Positions 43,983-53,382 of a stretch of 64,000 nucleotides of DNA are shown piece by piece (within the stretch, counting starts at the first letter, position 1; every line of letters starts with the position of its first letter). The translations under genes were made by a program, and so were the position numbers. The notes below the pieces were generated by a model. It saw nothing but the letters and a program-made list of their open reading frames with translations, was not told where the DNA came from and made no database searches. The stretch is from Palsa-504 sp963819785. Its GTDB lineage: Bacteria; Actinomycetota; Actinomycetes; Streptosporangiales; Streptosporangiaceae. The stretch covers positions 186,001 to 250,000 of the forward strand of contig CAWFXW010000022.1 in the NCBI GenBank assembly GCA_963819785.1, written 5' to 3'.

Positions 43983-45401
43983 TTACGAGTCGTCCTTCGG
44001 GGCGGCCACCGCCTTCTCGGGCACCCTCCCGTCCAGTGCGGACACCTCATCGGCCCTCGAACTGGCGCCCACGCTGATCAGCTCGTCAGACGGGTACGCC
44101 TCCTCGCCGTGGACCGCCACGTCGCCGATCTCCAGTTCCGCGTCGGACAGGCGCAGCTTCATCCGGAACACGTGCTTGATGACCATCAGGATGACGAACG
44201 TGACCACCGCGTCCCAGATGATGATGGTGAGGGCAGCGCCGGCCTGGAGGGCCAGCTGCTTCGGGTGCCCGTAGAACAGGCCGGTGGCGACGATGTTGGG
44301 ATTCTTGCCGAGTCCGAGGTAGACGATCATGTTGGGGTCGGCGAGCAGGCCGACCAGCAGGCCGCCGAACAGCCCGGCGATGCCGTGGGTGTAGACCACG
44401 CCGAGCGCGTCGTCCACCTTGTTGAACGGCCAGACGTACTTCGGCAGGTAGTACCAGGCCACCCAGACGATCGAGGAGCAGACCAGGCCGATCACGATGG
44501 CGCCGAAGCCGTTCACGTAGCCGGCCGCCGGGGTGATGCCGACCAGGCCGCAGATCATGCCGTTCAGGCCGCCGAGGAAGGTGGGCTTCTTCTCGCTGCT
44601 GAACGCCATGTCCATGACGATCCAGGTCAGCATGGCGACCGCGGTGGCGAGGTTGGTGTTGAGTACCGCGGCCGCGGCGTCGGCCCCGGCGAAGTACGGG
44701 TCACCGCCGTTGAAGCCGTTCCAGCCGAGCCACAAGATGCCGGCGCCGACGGCGACGAACATGAGGTTGTTCGGGACGGCCCGCTCGCGGTCGCGCTTGA
44801 GCCTGGGCCCGATCACGGCGGCGGCGACGAAGCCGGACACGCCGGCGGCCAGGTGGATGACGTAGCCGCCGGAAAAGTCCAGGGCGCCCTTGCCGGCCCA
44901 GTAGCCGCCGCCCCAGAGCAGGAAGGCGTTGACCGCGTAGGCGAAGGTGATCCACAGCGGCACGAAGATCATCCAGACCTTGAAGCTGATCCGGCCGAGC
45001 ACGCTGCCGATGAACAGGATCGGGGTGATCGCCGCGAACACGAACTGGAAGTACTCCACCGACGCCCCGGGGAGATGCCAGCTCGGTACCGCCGGGTTCA
45101 CCAGCGGGATGCTGGCCTGGTCCTGCTCGGCGGCGTGCCCGAGGATCGTCCTCGGATCACCGATGAAGGTATGGAGCAACGGCGTGCCGAAGCCCAGCTT
45201 GAACGCCCAGAGCACCCAGGTGATCAGGACCAGGCAGAAGGTGGTGAACACCATCATGACGGTGTTGATCGCCCACTTCTTCTGGACCAGGCCGCCGTAC
45301 AGCACGGCCAGGGCCGGGATTGACATCAGCCCGACCAGCGTGGCCGCTGTCATCTGCCAGGAGTTATCCCCGGCGTTCAGCCAGCTTGGATAGGGAACCA
45401 C
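43983..45401 (-). CDS. amt: Ammonium transporter
   Basis: GTG 45401 is chosen because GGAG lies 5 bases upstream; it gives 472 aa. Eleven membrane helices are present with the Amt signature DFSGGYVIHLAAGVSGFVAA, the pore residues WLNAGDNSW and LGWNGFNGGDP, and the C-terminal region YTHGIAGLFGGLLVG. The cytosolic tail is extended and acidic. Amt moves ammonium/ammonia under nitrogen limitation. No glnK follows, although it often does in actinobacteria. Two GlnR-like boxes upstream point to nitrogen control. Confidence 0.95.
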   Translation of the reverse strand: MVPYPSWLNAGDNSWQMTAATLVGLMSIPALAVLYGGLVQKKWAINTVMMVFTTFCLVLITWVLWAFKLGFGTPLLHTFIGDPRTILGHAAEQDQASIPLVNPAVPSWHLPGASVEYFQFVFAAITPILFIGSVLGRISFKVWMIFVPLWITFAYAVNAFLLWGGGYWAGKGALDFSGGYVIHLAAGVSGFVAAAVIGPRLKRDRERAVPNNLMFVAVGAGILWLGWNGFNGGDPYFAGADAAAAVLNTNLATAVAMLTWIVMDMAFSSEKKPTFLGGLNGMICGLVGITPAAGYVNGFGAIVIGLVCSSIVWVAWYYLPKYVWPFNKVDDALGVVYTHGIAGLFGGLLVGLLADPNMIVYLGLGKNPNIVATGLFYGHPKQLALQAGAALTIIIWDAVVTFVILMVIKHVFRMKLRLSDAELEIGDVAVHGEEAYPSDELISVGASSRADEVSALDGRVPEKAVAAPKDDS

Positions 45402-45510
45402 TACGCCTCCAGGGGCTATCGGGGGCTTCTGGGGGCCAACGTGACGCTGGCTGTACCCGGCCGCTGTGTATTCCTGCAAGGCATGTGTCCCATGCGCGAG
45501 TTTCGGTCGT

Positions 45511-45538
45511 ATTACTCAGTTGTTACGCGGGCGGTAAC
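45511..45538 (-). promoter_or_regulatory. GlnR-like boxes upstream of amt
   Basis: On the minus strand GTTAC, 7 bases, GTAAC, 6 bases, GTAAT follow in series about 110-140 bp before the amt start. Actinobacterial GlnR binds pairs of gTnAC/GaAAC-like half sites with about 6-bp spacing, and amt is a classical GlnR target. Confidence 0.45.
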
Positions 45539-45643
45539 GCCTGCGGCCGAGGTTTCCTCGATGTGTCGCAGCCGATCACCTGGTCAGCGGGGGTATGCCG
45601 GTCCGGCGGCCGTCAGGGCCGGCGGGCTCGGGCTTTTCGTCAT

Positions 45644-45659
45644 GTCACGTTCACGTAAC
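45644..45659 (-). promoter_or_regulatory. Second GlnR-like site
   Basis: On the minus strand GTTAC, 6 bases, GTGAC: half sites at GlnR spacing about 245 bp upstream of amt. Weaker than the first set. Confidence 0.3.
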
Positions 45660-45750
45660 AGTGACACTGGTGCCTCTTGAGATAAATCCCCCGATAGCCG
45701 TACTCTGCCGGGCCCGGGCACTATGCCGCCTACCTGGAGGACACCGATGG

Positions 45751-48264
45751 CTATGAGGCCGAACTGGTCGCTGGGTCAACCTCCAGGGTCAGGGGCAGGT
45801 CGCGCGACGACCTCCCGATCCGGATCGCGTGCTCCCCAGCCGGGCGGATCCAGTCGGCATCGTGCTCGGACCAGCGTGCGAACGCACGGCTGGGCACGAT
45901 CAGCCGTGCCGTCACGCTCTGCCCGGGCGCGGCGGTCACTGCGGTGAACGCGGCCAGCGTACGCGGCGGGTCGGCCGCGTCGCTGCCCGGCGGCTGATGG
46001 TAGGCCTGCACCACCTCCCGGCCGTGCCGGGAACCGGTGTTGCGCACCGTTACCGTGACCACGACCGAACCGTCGGCGGACGGGGTGGCCCCCGCCGACT
46101 CATAGCACCAGGTCGTGTACCCCAGGCCGTGCCCGAAGGGGAACTGCGGCTCGATGCCCGCCCGGTCATAGCCCCGGTAACCCACCAGCAAGCCCTCGTC
46201 ATAGCGGAGCGTTCCGTCCGCTTCGGGTATCGCGTGCAGGACCGGGCAGTCCGCCTCGGCGCGAGGGATCGTGACCGGGAGCCGTCCGCCGGGTTCGGCG
46301 CGGCCCAGCAGCACATCCGTCACTGCTTCACCGAATGCCTGGCCGGGCAGCCAGGCATAGCCGACCGCGGCGACCTGATCTGCCCAGGGCGCGAGCACCG
46401 GCATGCCCGCGTTCACCACCACGATCACCCGGTCACAGGCGACCGCGACCCGGCGGATCAGCTCGTCTTGCCTGCCGGGCAGCGCGAGGGTGGACCGGTC
46501 GGTCCCTTCGGCTTCACCGCCCGGTGGGGTGCCGACGATGACGATCGCCGCGGCCGCGGTGGCGGCCGCGGCTTCCGCCTCGGCGAGCATCGCCTCCTCG
46601 TCAGGCTCCGGGACTATGCCGAGCCGCAGCGCTACCGGGGGCAGATCCCAGTCCGCGGCGCGCAGCGTGACCACCACGTCGATCCCGGTTCCCGCGGTGA
46701 GTTCACGCACGGCCCGGAATTCACCGGGCCGGGTCATCGCCCGCACCGGGTCGTCGGCGGCGGGGGCGTGGCCGGTCACGATCTCCTGGCCGTCCACCAC
46801 CAGGGTCAGCCATCCGGTGCCGCCCGCGGCGAGCACGTGCCGGCCGGTGGTTTCCGGCCGGTACCGGGCGCGCAGTGTGAGCGTGGCGGCGCGATCCCCG
46901 CCAGGAGATTCCCACCAGGTGAACGCGGCCGCTTGGCGGTGCTCGCTGACCAGCGGGGTTCCGCCGGAGTCGTGCACCTCAAGCCGGACGCCGGGTTCGC
47001 CGGTCTCGGGGTCGGTGAGGCTGCCGAGGGCCGGCTCGGGCACAACCTCCCAGTTGGGGCAGCCTTCGTGCACGGTGACCGGGATCTGATACCCGGCCAG
47101 CGCGTAAGCGATCGCGTCCGCGGGGACCGACACCGGCGTTCCGGGGACCGCGGCGCTGCCGCCGCCCTGGCCCACCGGCCAGGATGCGTTCGGGCCGATC
47201 ACCGCGACCCCGCCGCGCCGTCCCGCCGGACCCAGGGTCGCCGGGTCGAGCGGGAGGGCCTCGCCCGCGTTGCGGAGCAAGGTGAACGAGGCCGCCGCGG
47301 CGCGGCGCAGCACGCCGGGGCTGGCCAGCAGCGGGGCGGGCACCTCAGTCATGCTGCCTGCCCGGTCCGCGATGCCGATGAGGCGGCGGACCTTGTCGTC
47401 CACCTCGTCCTCGGCTATCCGGCCCGCGATGACCGCGGCGAGCATCCGGGTGCCCCAGGGGCCGTCCGGGCCGGGCATGAGCAGGTCAAGTCCGGCCAGG
47501 GCGGTCGGCAGGGTGCTGCGTGCCGCGCCCCAGTCCGACACCGCCACGCCTCCGAAGCCCCACTCGTCCTTGAGGACCGTGGTGATGAGGTGGTGGTGCT
47601 CGGTCATCGGGACGCCGTTCACCCGGTTGTAGCCGGCCATCACGAGCCGGGCGCCGGCCTCGACGCAGGCCTCGAACGGGACCAGGTACAGCTCGCGCAG
47701 CGTCCGTTCGTCCACCCGGACGTCGAGGCTCTGCCGCCCGGTCTCCGAGTCGTTGCACACGAAGTGCTTGAGCGTGGCAGCAACACCGCCGTCCTGAAGC
47801 CCGGTGACGTAGCCGGTCGCGACGCGGGCGGTGAGCAGCGGGTCCTCGCTGAAGCACTCGAAGCCGCGCCCGCCGAGCGGGGTTCGCATCAGGTTGATGG
47901 TCGGCCCGAGCAGGACGTCAATGCCCTTGCTCCGGGCCTCCCTGGCCAGCTCGCCGGTGACGGCCGCCACCAGCTCCGGGTCCCAGGTGGCACCGAGTGC
48001 CGACGGGCAGGGCAGGCTAGCGGCCGGGACGCGCTCGTCCATCGAGGCCCCGCGCACGCCGGCCGGCCCGTCCGAGACGGTCAGCGGGCGCAGCCCTATC
48101 GCGGGGTTTGCCGCGGTGTGCCATGTGTCCGCGCCGGTGAGCAGCGTGATTTTGTCGGTGAGGGAAATTGCCTGGTGACCGGGCAGCTCCCCGAGGAAGA
48201 GCGCGGCCGGCTGGCCGCGCTCTTCGCTCGCGGGGTGCTCGTTATCAGCACCGTTTTGTCGCAT
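45751..48264 (-). CDS. Glycoside hydrolase family 3 beta-glucosidase with PA14-like insert
   Basis: The 837-aa protein has the GH3 N-terminal barrel (LTVSDGPAGVRG, FECFSEDPLLTARVATGY, TLKHFVCND with KHF 166-168) and the nucleophile Asp244 in VAVSDWGA. The C-terminal sandwich holds NAGMPVLAPW and FPFGHGLGYTTW, and a PA14-like domain (about 430-560, RPETTGRHVLAAGGTGWLTL) is inserted. No signal peptide is seen, so it acts in the cytosol on imported oligosaccharides. It is the last gene of the LacI-importer operon, 45 bp after the solute-binding protein. Confidence 0.92.
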   Translation of the reverse strand: MRQNGADNEHPASEERGQPAALFLGELPGHQAISLTDKITLLTGADTWHTAANPAIGLRPLTVSDGPAGVRGASMDERVPAASLPCPSALGATWDPELVAAVTGELAREARSKGIDVLLGPTINLMRTPLGGRGFECFSEDPLLTARVATGYVTGLQDGGVAATLKHFVCNDSETGRQSLDVRVDERTLRELYLVPFEACVEAGARLVMAGYNRVNGVPMTEHHHLITTVLKDEWGFGGVAVSDWGAARSTLPTALAGLDLLMPGPDGPWGTRMLAAVIAGRIAEDEVDDKVRRLIGIADRAGSMTEVPAPLLASPGVLRRAAAASFTLLRNAGEALPLDPATLGPAGRRGGVAVIGPNASWPVGQGGGSAAVPGTPVSVPADAIAYALAGYQIPVTVHEGCPNWEVVPEPALGSLTDPETGEPGVRLEVHDSGGTPLVSEHRQAAAFTWWESPGGDRAATLTLRARYRPETTGRHVLAAGGTGWLTLVVDGQEIVTGHAPAADDPVRAMTRPGEFRAVRELTAGTGIDVVVTLRAADWDLPPVALRLGIVPEPDEEAMLAEAEAAAATAAAAIVIVGTPPGGEAEGTDRSTLALPGRQDELIRRVAVACDRVIVVVNAGMPVLAPWADQVAAVGYAWLPGQAFGEAVTDVLLGRAEPGGRLPVTIPRAEADCPVLHAIPEADGTLRYDEGLLVGYRGYDRAGIEPQFPFGHGLGYTTWCYESAGATPSADGSVVVTVTVRNTGSRHGREVVQAYHQPPGSDAADPPRTLAAFTAVTAAPGQSVTARLIVPSRAFARWSEHDADWIRPAGEHAIRIGRSSRDLPLTLEVDPATSSAS

Positions 48265-48308
48265 GCGTCAGGTTTCTGTCCTGAGCTGTCCTCCTGTTGC
48301 GCTGCCGA

Positions 48309-50006
48309 TCACGAGGCCGGGGTGAGATGCAGGATCACGAACTCGACGTCCTGGTTGTTGGACGGACCGGGGTCGGAGTAGGGGTTGGCCTGGCTGGGCC
48401 AGCCGACGTAGTTCTTCGTGGACCACTCGGCCCAGAGCGCGCCGTAAAGCAGCGGCGCCTCAGGCACCTGGGTGGCCATGATCTGCTGCAGCGAACCCAC
48501 TGCGGCCTGCTGGGCGGTGGTGGTGGTCGCGGCCGCGAGCTGGCCCAGCGCGGTCTGCGCCGCCGGGCTCTTGAACCGGCCCCAGTTGCCTGACGCGGCC
48601 GTGCCGAGCGGGGCAGTGGCGGTGGAGTCCATCCACTGCTGGAAGTTGGTGTACGGGAGGGAGCCGGCCGACCAGTGGAGCACTGCGTCGAAGTTGCCGT
48701 TCTGCACATCGGTGTTCCACGGGGCGTAGCCGCCGGCTTCGCCCACTGCGGTCACGTCGAAGCCCTGGGCGTTCAGCTGTGTCGCGATGAGCTTGATGTC
48801 GGTGTAATAGTCGGTGAAGTCGGAGGGGTCCTTGAGCGAGAACGAGAGCTTCTGCCCGTTCTTGGTCCACTTGCCACCCGACTTGGTCCAGCCGTCGCTG
48901 GTCAGGATCGAGGCCGCCTTAGCGGCGTCGCCGGCGGCGGGCAGGTCGTTGGCGTACTGCGAGGAGACAAGCGACTGGCTCGCGGGCAGCAGCAGCCCGC
49001 TGGACGAGGTCGCCGGCGCCTCGTAGCCGGACTCACCTTGGGTGGCCAGCTGCTGGCGGTTAATCGCGTAGCTGATCGCCTGCCGGACCTTGGGGTCGTT
49101 GAGCGGGGCCTTGGTGGTGTTGAACCACATGGTGACCACGTTGTTCGCCGCCATGTACGGGGCGGTCGACAGCCACACGTGGTTGGTGGACGGGTTCTTG
49201 GCCACGAAGACGTTCTGCACGTTCGGGATGTTGTTACCGGCCCAGTCCACCTGACCGGACTCGACGGCCGCCGGGGAGGTACCGGTCGCGTAGCCGGGGA
49301 AGATGACCTCGGGTACGTGGATTGAGGACACGTTCCAGTACTGCGGGTTGTACTTGAGAGTGACCTTCTGCGGGGTGAAATTCGACACCGTGTACGGCCC
49401 GGTGCCGACCGGGTTGGCGTCGGCGTACTTGCCCGGGTCCCCGACCGACTGCCAGACGTGCTGCGCGACGATCTGCTGAGAGCCGATCGCGTACATGTTC
49501 CCCGCCTCGGGGGTGGGGAACGTGAGCTCGACGGTGTTCGGCCCGGTGGCCGTCGCCGAGCTCACGGTAGGTGTCCCGTTGACGTCCGCGGTCGCGGCGT
49601 ACTTCTTGATCAGGTTGAAGGTGAATGCCACGTCGGCGGCGCTGAACGCCTGGCCGTCGGTCCACTTCACCCCGGACCGGGTGGTCAAGGTGAGGGTCTT
49701 GCCGTCGGCGGACCACGAGTAGTTGGTGGCCAGCATCGGCACCGGAGCCTGGGTCGGCTGCATCAGGTTGAACAGGAACAGCGGCTCGTAGATGAGGTCG
49801 GTCGCGTGGAGGTTCCACCCGGTCGAGGCGCTCGCGGTGAGCGGGTTGAAGTTCTTGGTTAGCGGCGACAGCTCAGCGGTCTCGACAACCAGCGGCTGCG
49901 TGCCCATCTTGGAGCTGGCACTTGCGCTCGTCGTGCTCGAGCTCGGGCTCGTCGTGCTCGACGAGCTCGACGGCTCGAGGCTGCTGCAGGCCGCGACCGC
50001 GAGCAC
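48309..50006 (-). CDS. ABC transporter solute-binding lipoprotein (family 5, peptide/oligosaccharide)
   Basis: The mature region is a family 5 binding protein: FNPLTASASTGWNLHATDLIYEPL written in shorter blocks as LHATDLIYEPLF, SWSADGKTLTLTTRSGVKW, VGTGPYTVSNF and WLSTAPYMAANN. It ends near SNNQDVEFVILHL. Only GTG 50006 is open as start and leaves a stub signal (LAVAAC lipobox). The proper signal peptide RRAIYTLGAVAVLAVAAC begins upstream in this frame, but the likely ATG at about 50061, with GGAGTCTACA before it, is one frame off; one extra base explains it. Hence frameshift or sequencing error at the 5' end. Confidence 0.85.
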   Translation of the reverse strand: MLAVAACSSLEPSSSSSTTSPSSSTTSASASSKMGTQPLVVETAELSPLTKNFNPLTASASTGWNLHATDLIYEPLFLFNLMQPTQAPVPMLATNYSWSADGKTLTLTTRSGVKWTDGQAFSAADVAFTFNLIKKYAATADVNGTPTVSSATATGPNTVELTFPTPEAGNMYAIGSQQIVAQHVWQSVGDPGKYADANPVGTGPYTVSNFTPQKVTLKYNPQYWNVSSIHVPEVIFPGYATGTSPAAVESGQVDWAGNNIPNVQNVFVAKNPSTNHVWLSTAPYMAANNVVTMWFNTTKAPLNDPKVRQAISYAINRQQLATQGESGYEAPATSSSGLLLPASQSLVSSQYANDLPAAGDAAKAASILTSDGWTKSGGKWTKNGQKLSFSLKDPSDFTDYYTDIKLIATQLNAQGFDVTAVGEAGGYAPWNTDVQNGNFDAVLHWSAGSLPYTNFQQWMDSTATAPLGTAASGNWGRFKSPAAQTALGQLAAATTTTAQQAAVGSLQQIMATQVPEAPLLYGALWAEWSTKNYVGWPSQANPYSDPGPSNNQDVEFVILHLTPAS

Positions 50007-50125
50007 CGCGACCGCGCCGAGGGTGTAGATCGCCCTGCGTGGGAACTTGTCTGTGTTGCATTGTAGACTCCGTTATGCCCGGCCGGCGCGGCGTCGGCCC
50101 TTGGTGTGTGACCGTGTCGGGGTCT

Positions 50126-51223
50126 TTACTGAGTGGCGGTCCGGCCGGCCGGGTCCGTGCCCGGTTCCGGCTCACCGGCCGGGTCGGCCTGGCCGGTCGC
50201 GTCCTGGGTAGTAGCGGCGGGATTTGTCGGGGTATGGCTGGGAACCTGCGGCGCGTGCAGCCAGCACGCGCTGCGATGCCCCGGCCCGGTCTCGAAGGCG
50301 GGCGGGGCTTGTCGTGCGCACACGTCCATAGCGAACGGGCAGCGCGGGTGGAAGCGGCAGCCACCGGGCGGAGATACCAGGCTCGGGGGCGCGCCGCGAC
50401 CCTGCAGCGACGGCGGTTCGGCCCGGTCAGGATCGGGTGCCGCCGCGAGCAGGAGCTGTGTGTAGGGATGACACGGTGAATCGGTCACGCTCACGGCAGG
50501 ACCGGTCTCCACCAGCGTCCCCGCGTACATGACCGCCACCTCGTCGGCCAGGTAGCGAGCCGACGCGATGTCGTGGGTGACGTAGGCGATGGCCAGCCGC
50601 TCGTTGTCGCGCAGGCCGGCGAGCAGGTTGAGCACGCCGAGCCGGATCGACACGTCGAGCATGGAGACCGGCTCATCGGCGATCAGGATCTTGGGCCGCG
50701 CCGCCAGGGCGCGGGCGATGGCCACGCGCTGCCGCTGGCCGCCGGACAGCTCATGCGGGAGCTTGGCCGCGAACTCCTTGGCCGGGGAGAGTGCCACCCG
50801 GTCCAGGAGCTGCTCGATCGCGGCGTCCTTGGACAGGTTATCCGCGGTCCCGTACAGCGCCAGCGGGCGGCCCACGTGATATGCCACCGTGTGCGCCGGG
50901 TTGAGCGAGGCGAACGGGTCCTGAAGCACCATCTGCACGGTGCGCGCGTAAGCCCGCCGGGACCCGGCGGTCGCGGGAACGCCGTGCATCAGCACCTCGC
51001 CGGACGTGGGCGTCAGCACCCGGGCCAGGAGCCGGGCCAGCGTCGACTTGCCGCAGCCGCTCTCGCCGACGATCGCGAGAATGCCGGCGTCCGGCACGGT
51101 CAGCGACACGCCGTCGACCGCGTGCACCACGGACCCCCGCCGGAGCATGGCCCGGCCAGTCTGATGGACGGGGAAGTGCTTGGTGACCGACCGCGCCTCC
51201 AGCGCGGGGGCTGGCTCGCTCAT
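50126..51223 (-). CDS. ABC transporter ATP-binding protein, OppF/DppF type
   Basis: The 365-aa protein starts at ATG 51223 after GGGAGG and overlaps the upstream ATPase stop by 4 bp. Walker A is GESGCGKST, the signature LSGGQRQRVAIARAL, Walker B ILIADEPVSMLD, and the C-terminal oligopeptide-transporter domain includes the Cys-rich GGCRFHPRCPFAMDVC that binds an iron-sulfur cluster in this group. A long Pro/Thr-rich tail is added. It partners OppD in powering the importer. Confidence 0.93.
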   Translation of the reverse strand: MSEPAPALEARSVTKHFPVHQTGRAMLRRGSVVHAVDGVSLTVPDAGILAIVGESGCGKSTLARLLARVLTPTSGEVLMHGVPATAGSRRAYARTVQMVLQDPFASLNPAHTVAYHVGRPLALYGTADNLSKDAAIEQLLDRVALSPAKEFAAKLPHELSGGQRQRVAIARALAARPKILIADEPVSMLDVSIRLGVLNLLAGLRDNERLAIAYVTHDIASARYLADEVAVMYAGTLVETGPAVSVTDSPCHPYTQLLLAAAPDPDRAEPPSLQGRGAPPSLVSPPGGCRFHPRCPFAMDVCARQAPPAFETGPGHRSACWLHAPQVPSHTPTNPAATTQDATGQADPAGEPEPGTDPAGRTATQ

Positions 51224-52320
51224 CGGGAACCTCCCATGCTGGGCTCGGCCGCCAGCGCGGGCGGGAGGGAAAGCGAGGACGCGACCGGATCGTGCAGCCA
51301 GCAGGAGACCAGGCGGTCCGAGGTTTCGTCGCGCGCGGGCGTGCGCAGGGACGGGGTCCGCTCCCGGCACACGTCCATGGCGTAGGAGCACCGCGGGTGG
51401 AACGAGCAGCCAGCCGGCGGGTGGCGCAAGTCGGGCGGGGCGCCGCCGATGCCGGTCATCGTCACCCGGGGGCCGTGCAGCGACGGGAACGAGTCAAGCA
51501 GGCCCAGCGTGTACGGGTGCCGGGGAGCCCGGAACAGTTCGGGCGCGCTCGCCTGCTCCACAATGTGTCCCGAGTACATGATCGAGATCGAATCCGCGAT
51601 CTCCAGCAGCAGCGACAGGTCGTGCGTGATGAACAGCACCGCGAACCCGAGCCGCTTCCGCAGCGCGGCCAGTTCCTCCAGGATCTCCCGCTGGGTGACC
51701 ACGTCCAGGGCGGTGGTCGGCTCGTCCATGATGACGATCCGCGGCTCGAGCGCCAGCGCCATCGCGATCATGGCGCGCTGCCGCATCCCGCCGGACAGTT
51801 CGTGCGGATACGCGCGAAGCCGGTCCGGGGTGATGCCGACCATCCGGAGCAGTTCCGCGGCTCGCTCGTGCCGCTCCGTCCGGCTCATCTCCGGGCGGTG
51901 GGTCCGCAAGACGTCGGTGAGCTGGACGCCGATCCGGAACACCGGGTTCAGCGCGTTCATCGCGCTCTGCATGACCACTGCGATCTGGGACCATCGGATC
52001 TGGCGCAGCTGCCACTCGGTGGCGGCGAGCAAGTCGATCACGCCATCCGGCTGGCTGCCTGTTCCCGGCTGGCCCGCCGCTAGGTGGAGGCGGACGCTGC
52101 CCGCGGTGATCACCCCGGGCGCGCGCAGCAACCGGGTGATCGCATAGGCGAACGTGGACTTGCCGCTGCCGCTCTCCCCGGCTAGGCCCGTCACCTCGCC
52201 CGGGTACAGGGTGAGGTTCGCGCCGGTCACCGCTTGCACCGCGTCCTGGCCGACGCCGTAGTCGACACTCAGGCCGCGCACATCGAGCAGCGGCGTGCGG
52301 GCAGTCGGCCTAGTGGTCAT
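51220..52320 (-). CDS. ABC transporter ATP-binding protein, OppD/DppD type
   Basis: The 366-aa protein has Walker A GESGSGKST, signature LSGGMRQRAMIAMAL, Walker B IVIMDEPTTALD and the C-terminal Cys motif AGCSFHPRCSYAMDVC. Overlapping 4 bp with both neighbours (OppC stop upstream, OppF start downstream), it is fixed in an import operon of the peptide/nickel/oligosaccharide class. Presence of a GH3 gene and LacI regulator suggests oligosaccharides rather than peptides. Confidence 0.94.
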   Translation of the reverse strand: MTTRPTARTPLLDVRGLSVDYGVGQDAVQAVTGANLTLYPGEVTGLAGESGSGKSTFAYAITRLLRAPGVITAGSVRLHLAAGQPGTGSQPDGVIDLLAATEWQLRQIRWSQIAVVMQSAMNALNPVFRIGVQLTDVLRTHRPEMSRTERHERAAELLRMVGITPDRLRAYPHELSGGMRQRAMIAMALALEPRIVIMDEPTTALDVVTQREILEELAALRKRLGFAVLFITHDLSLLLEIADSISIMYSGHIVEQASAPELFRAPRHPYTLGLLDSFPSLHGPRVTMTGIGGAPPDLRHPPAGCSFHPRCSYAMDVCRERTPSLRTPARDETSDRLVSCWLHDPVASSLSLPPALAAEPSMGGSR

Positions 52321-53378
52321 AGGGAGATCTCCGTGTCCGGGATAGCGCGGTCCTGTGCGGTGCCGGCCAGGTCGGTGCCTTCCAGGGCCTGCGCGGTCAC
52401 CGGGGTGAGGCCGAGCCGGAAGCGGCGGGGGAGGCCGGCGCCACGGGCCGCCTTGCGGGACAGGCCGGCGGCCCTCAGCCGCGGGTTGATGAACTCATCG
52501 ATGCCGAAGTTCAGCAGCGCGAGCGCCGTGCCAAGCAGCGCGATCGCCAGGCCAGGCGGAACGAACCACCACCACCAGCCGCTTTGCTCCGCCTGCAAGT
52601 TCCCCGCCCAGAACAGCATGGTTCCCCACGACCAGTGCGAGGCGTTGATCAGCCCGAGGTAGGCGAGCGATGCGTAGGTGCCGATGGCGTAGATCACCGT
52701 GAACAGGAAGGACGACGCGATGATCGGGATCAGGCTGGGCATGATCTCGAAGCCGATGATCCGCCACGGCCGCTCACCGATCAGCCGCGCCGACTCGACG
52801 AAGTCCCGGTTCCGCATCGACAGCACCTGCACCCGGAGCACCCGCGCGCCCCAGGCCCAGCCGGTGATGGCGATGATCAGCGCGATCAGCGGGTCGTTAG
52901 CCGAGGACGAGGTGCCGAGGAAACCGGTCAGCACGATCAGCAGCGGCAGCGCCGGCAGCACCAGGGACACGTTGATCAACAGGGAAAGCAGGTCGTCAAC
53001 CAGCCCGCCGAAGTACCCGGCCGCCACCCCGATGAGGACGGCAAGCACGGTCGCCGCCGCGCCGGCCAGGAACGCCACCAGCATGATCGGCCGGGTCCCG
53101 GTGAGCAGCTGGGACAGCACGTCCTGCTGGAGGTTGGTGGTGCCGAGCAGGTGCGCCGCCGAGGGCGGCTGCGGCGTGCCGTTCGTGGCGGTGGTTATGA
53201 AGTCCGGGTCATAGGGCGACAGCGCCGAGCCGAAGATGGCCAGGAAGACGAAGATGGCGAACAGCGTGGTCCCGGTGATGACCTTGGCCGAGCGCGGCAG
53301 CCGGATCCGTCGCCGGGTCGCGGGTATCATCACCGGGCTGGGCACCCCTGGGGCGCCGACGCTGGTCACGGTGGTCAT
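52317..53378 (-). CDS. ABC transporter permease, OppC/DppC type
   Basis: ATG 53378, 9 bases after GGGAGG, gives 353 aa. Six membrane segments are present with the OppC N-terminal helix (VITGTTLFAIFVFLAIFGS), the loop DPDFITTATNG and the EAA motif region DFVESARLIGERPWRIIGF. The C-terminal ~40 residues are an unusual Arg/Ala-rich extension. Stop overlaps the OppD start. With OppB it forms the import channel. Confidence 0.94.
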   Translation of the reverse strand: MTTVTSVGAPGVPSPVMIPATRRRIRLPRSAKVITGTTLFAIFVFLAIFGSALSPYDPDFITTATNGTPQPPSAAHLLGTTNLQQDVLSQLLTGTRPIMLVAFLAGAAATVLAVLIGVAAGYFGGLVDDLLSLLINVSLVLPALPLLIVLTGFLGTSSSANDPLIALIIAITGWAWGARVLRVQVLSMRNRDFVESARLIGERPWRIIGFEIMPSLIPIIASSFLFTVIYAIGTYASLAYLGLINASHWSWGTMLFWAGNLQAEQSGWWWWFVPPGLAIALLGTALALLNFGIDEFINPRLRAAGLSRKAARGAGLPRRFRLGLTPVTAQALEGTDLAGTAQDRAIPDTEISL

Positions 53379-53382
53379 GGGA

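Larger units (their letters stand above)
45402..45750. other. 349-bp intergenic region upstream of amt
   Basis: No credible gene. It holds GlnR-like sites at 45511-45538 and 45644-45659 and presumably the amt promoter, plus the 3' trailer of the minus-strand GH3 gene that ends at 45751. Confidence 0.6.
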
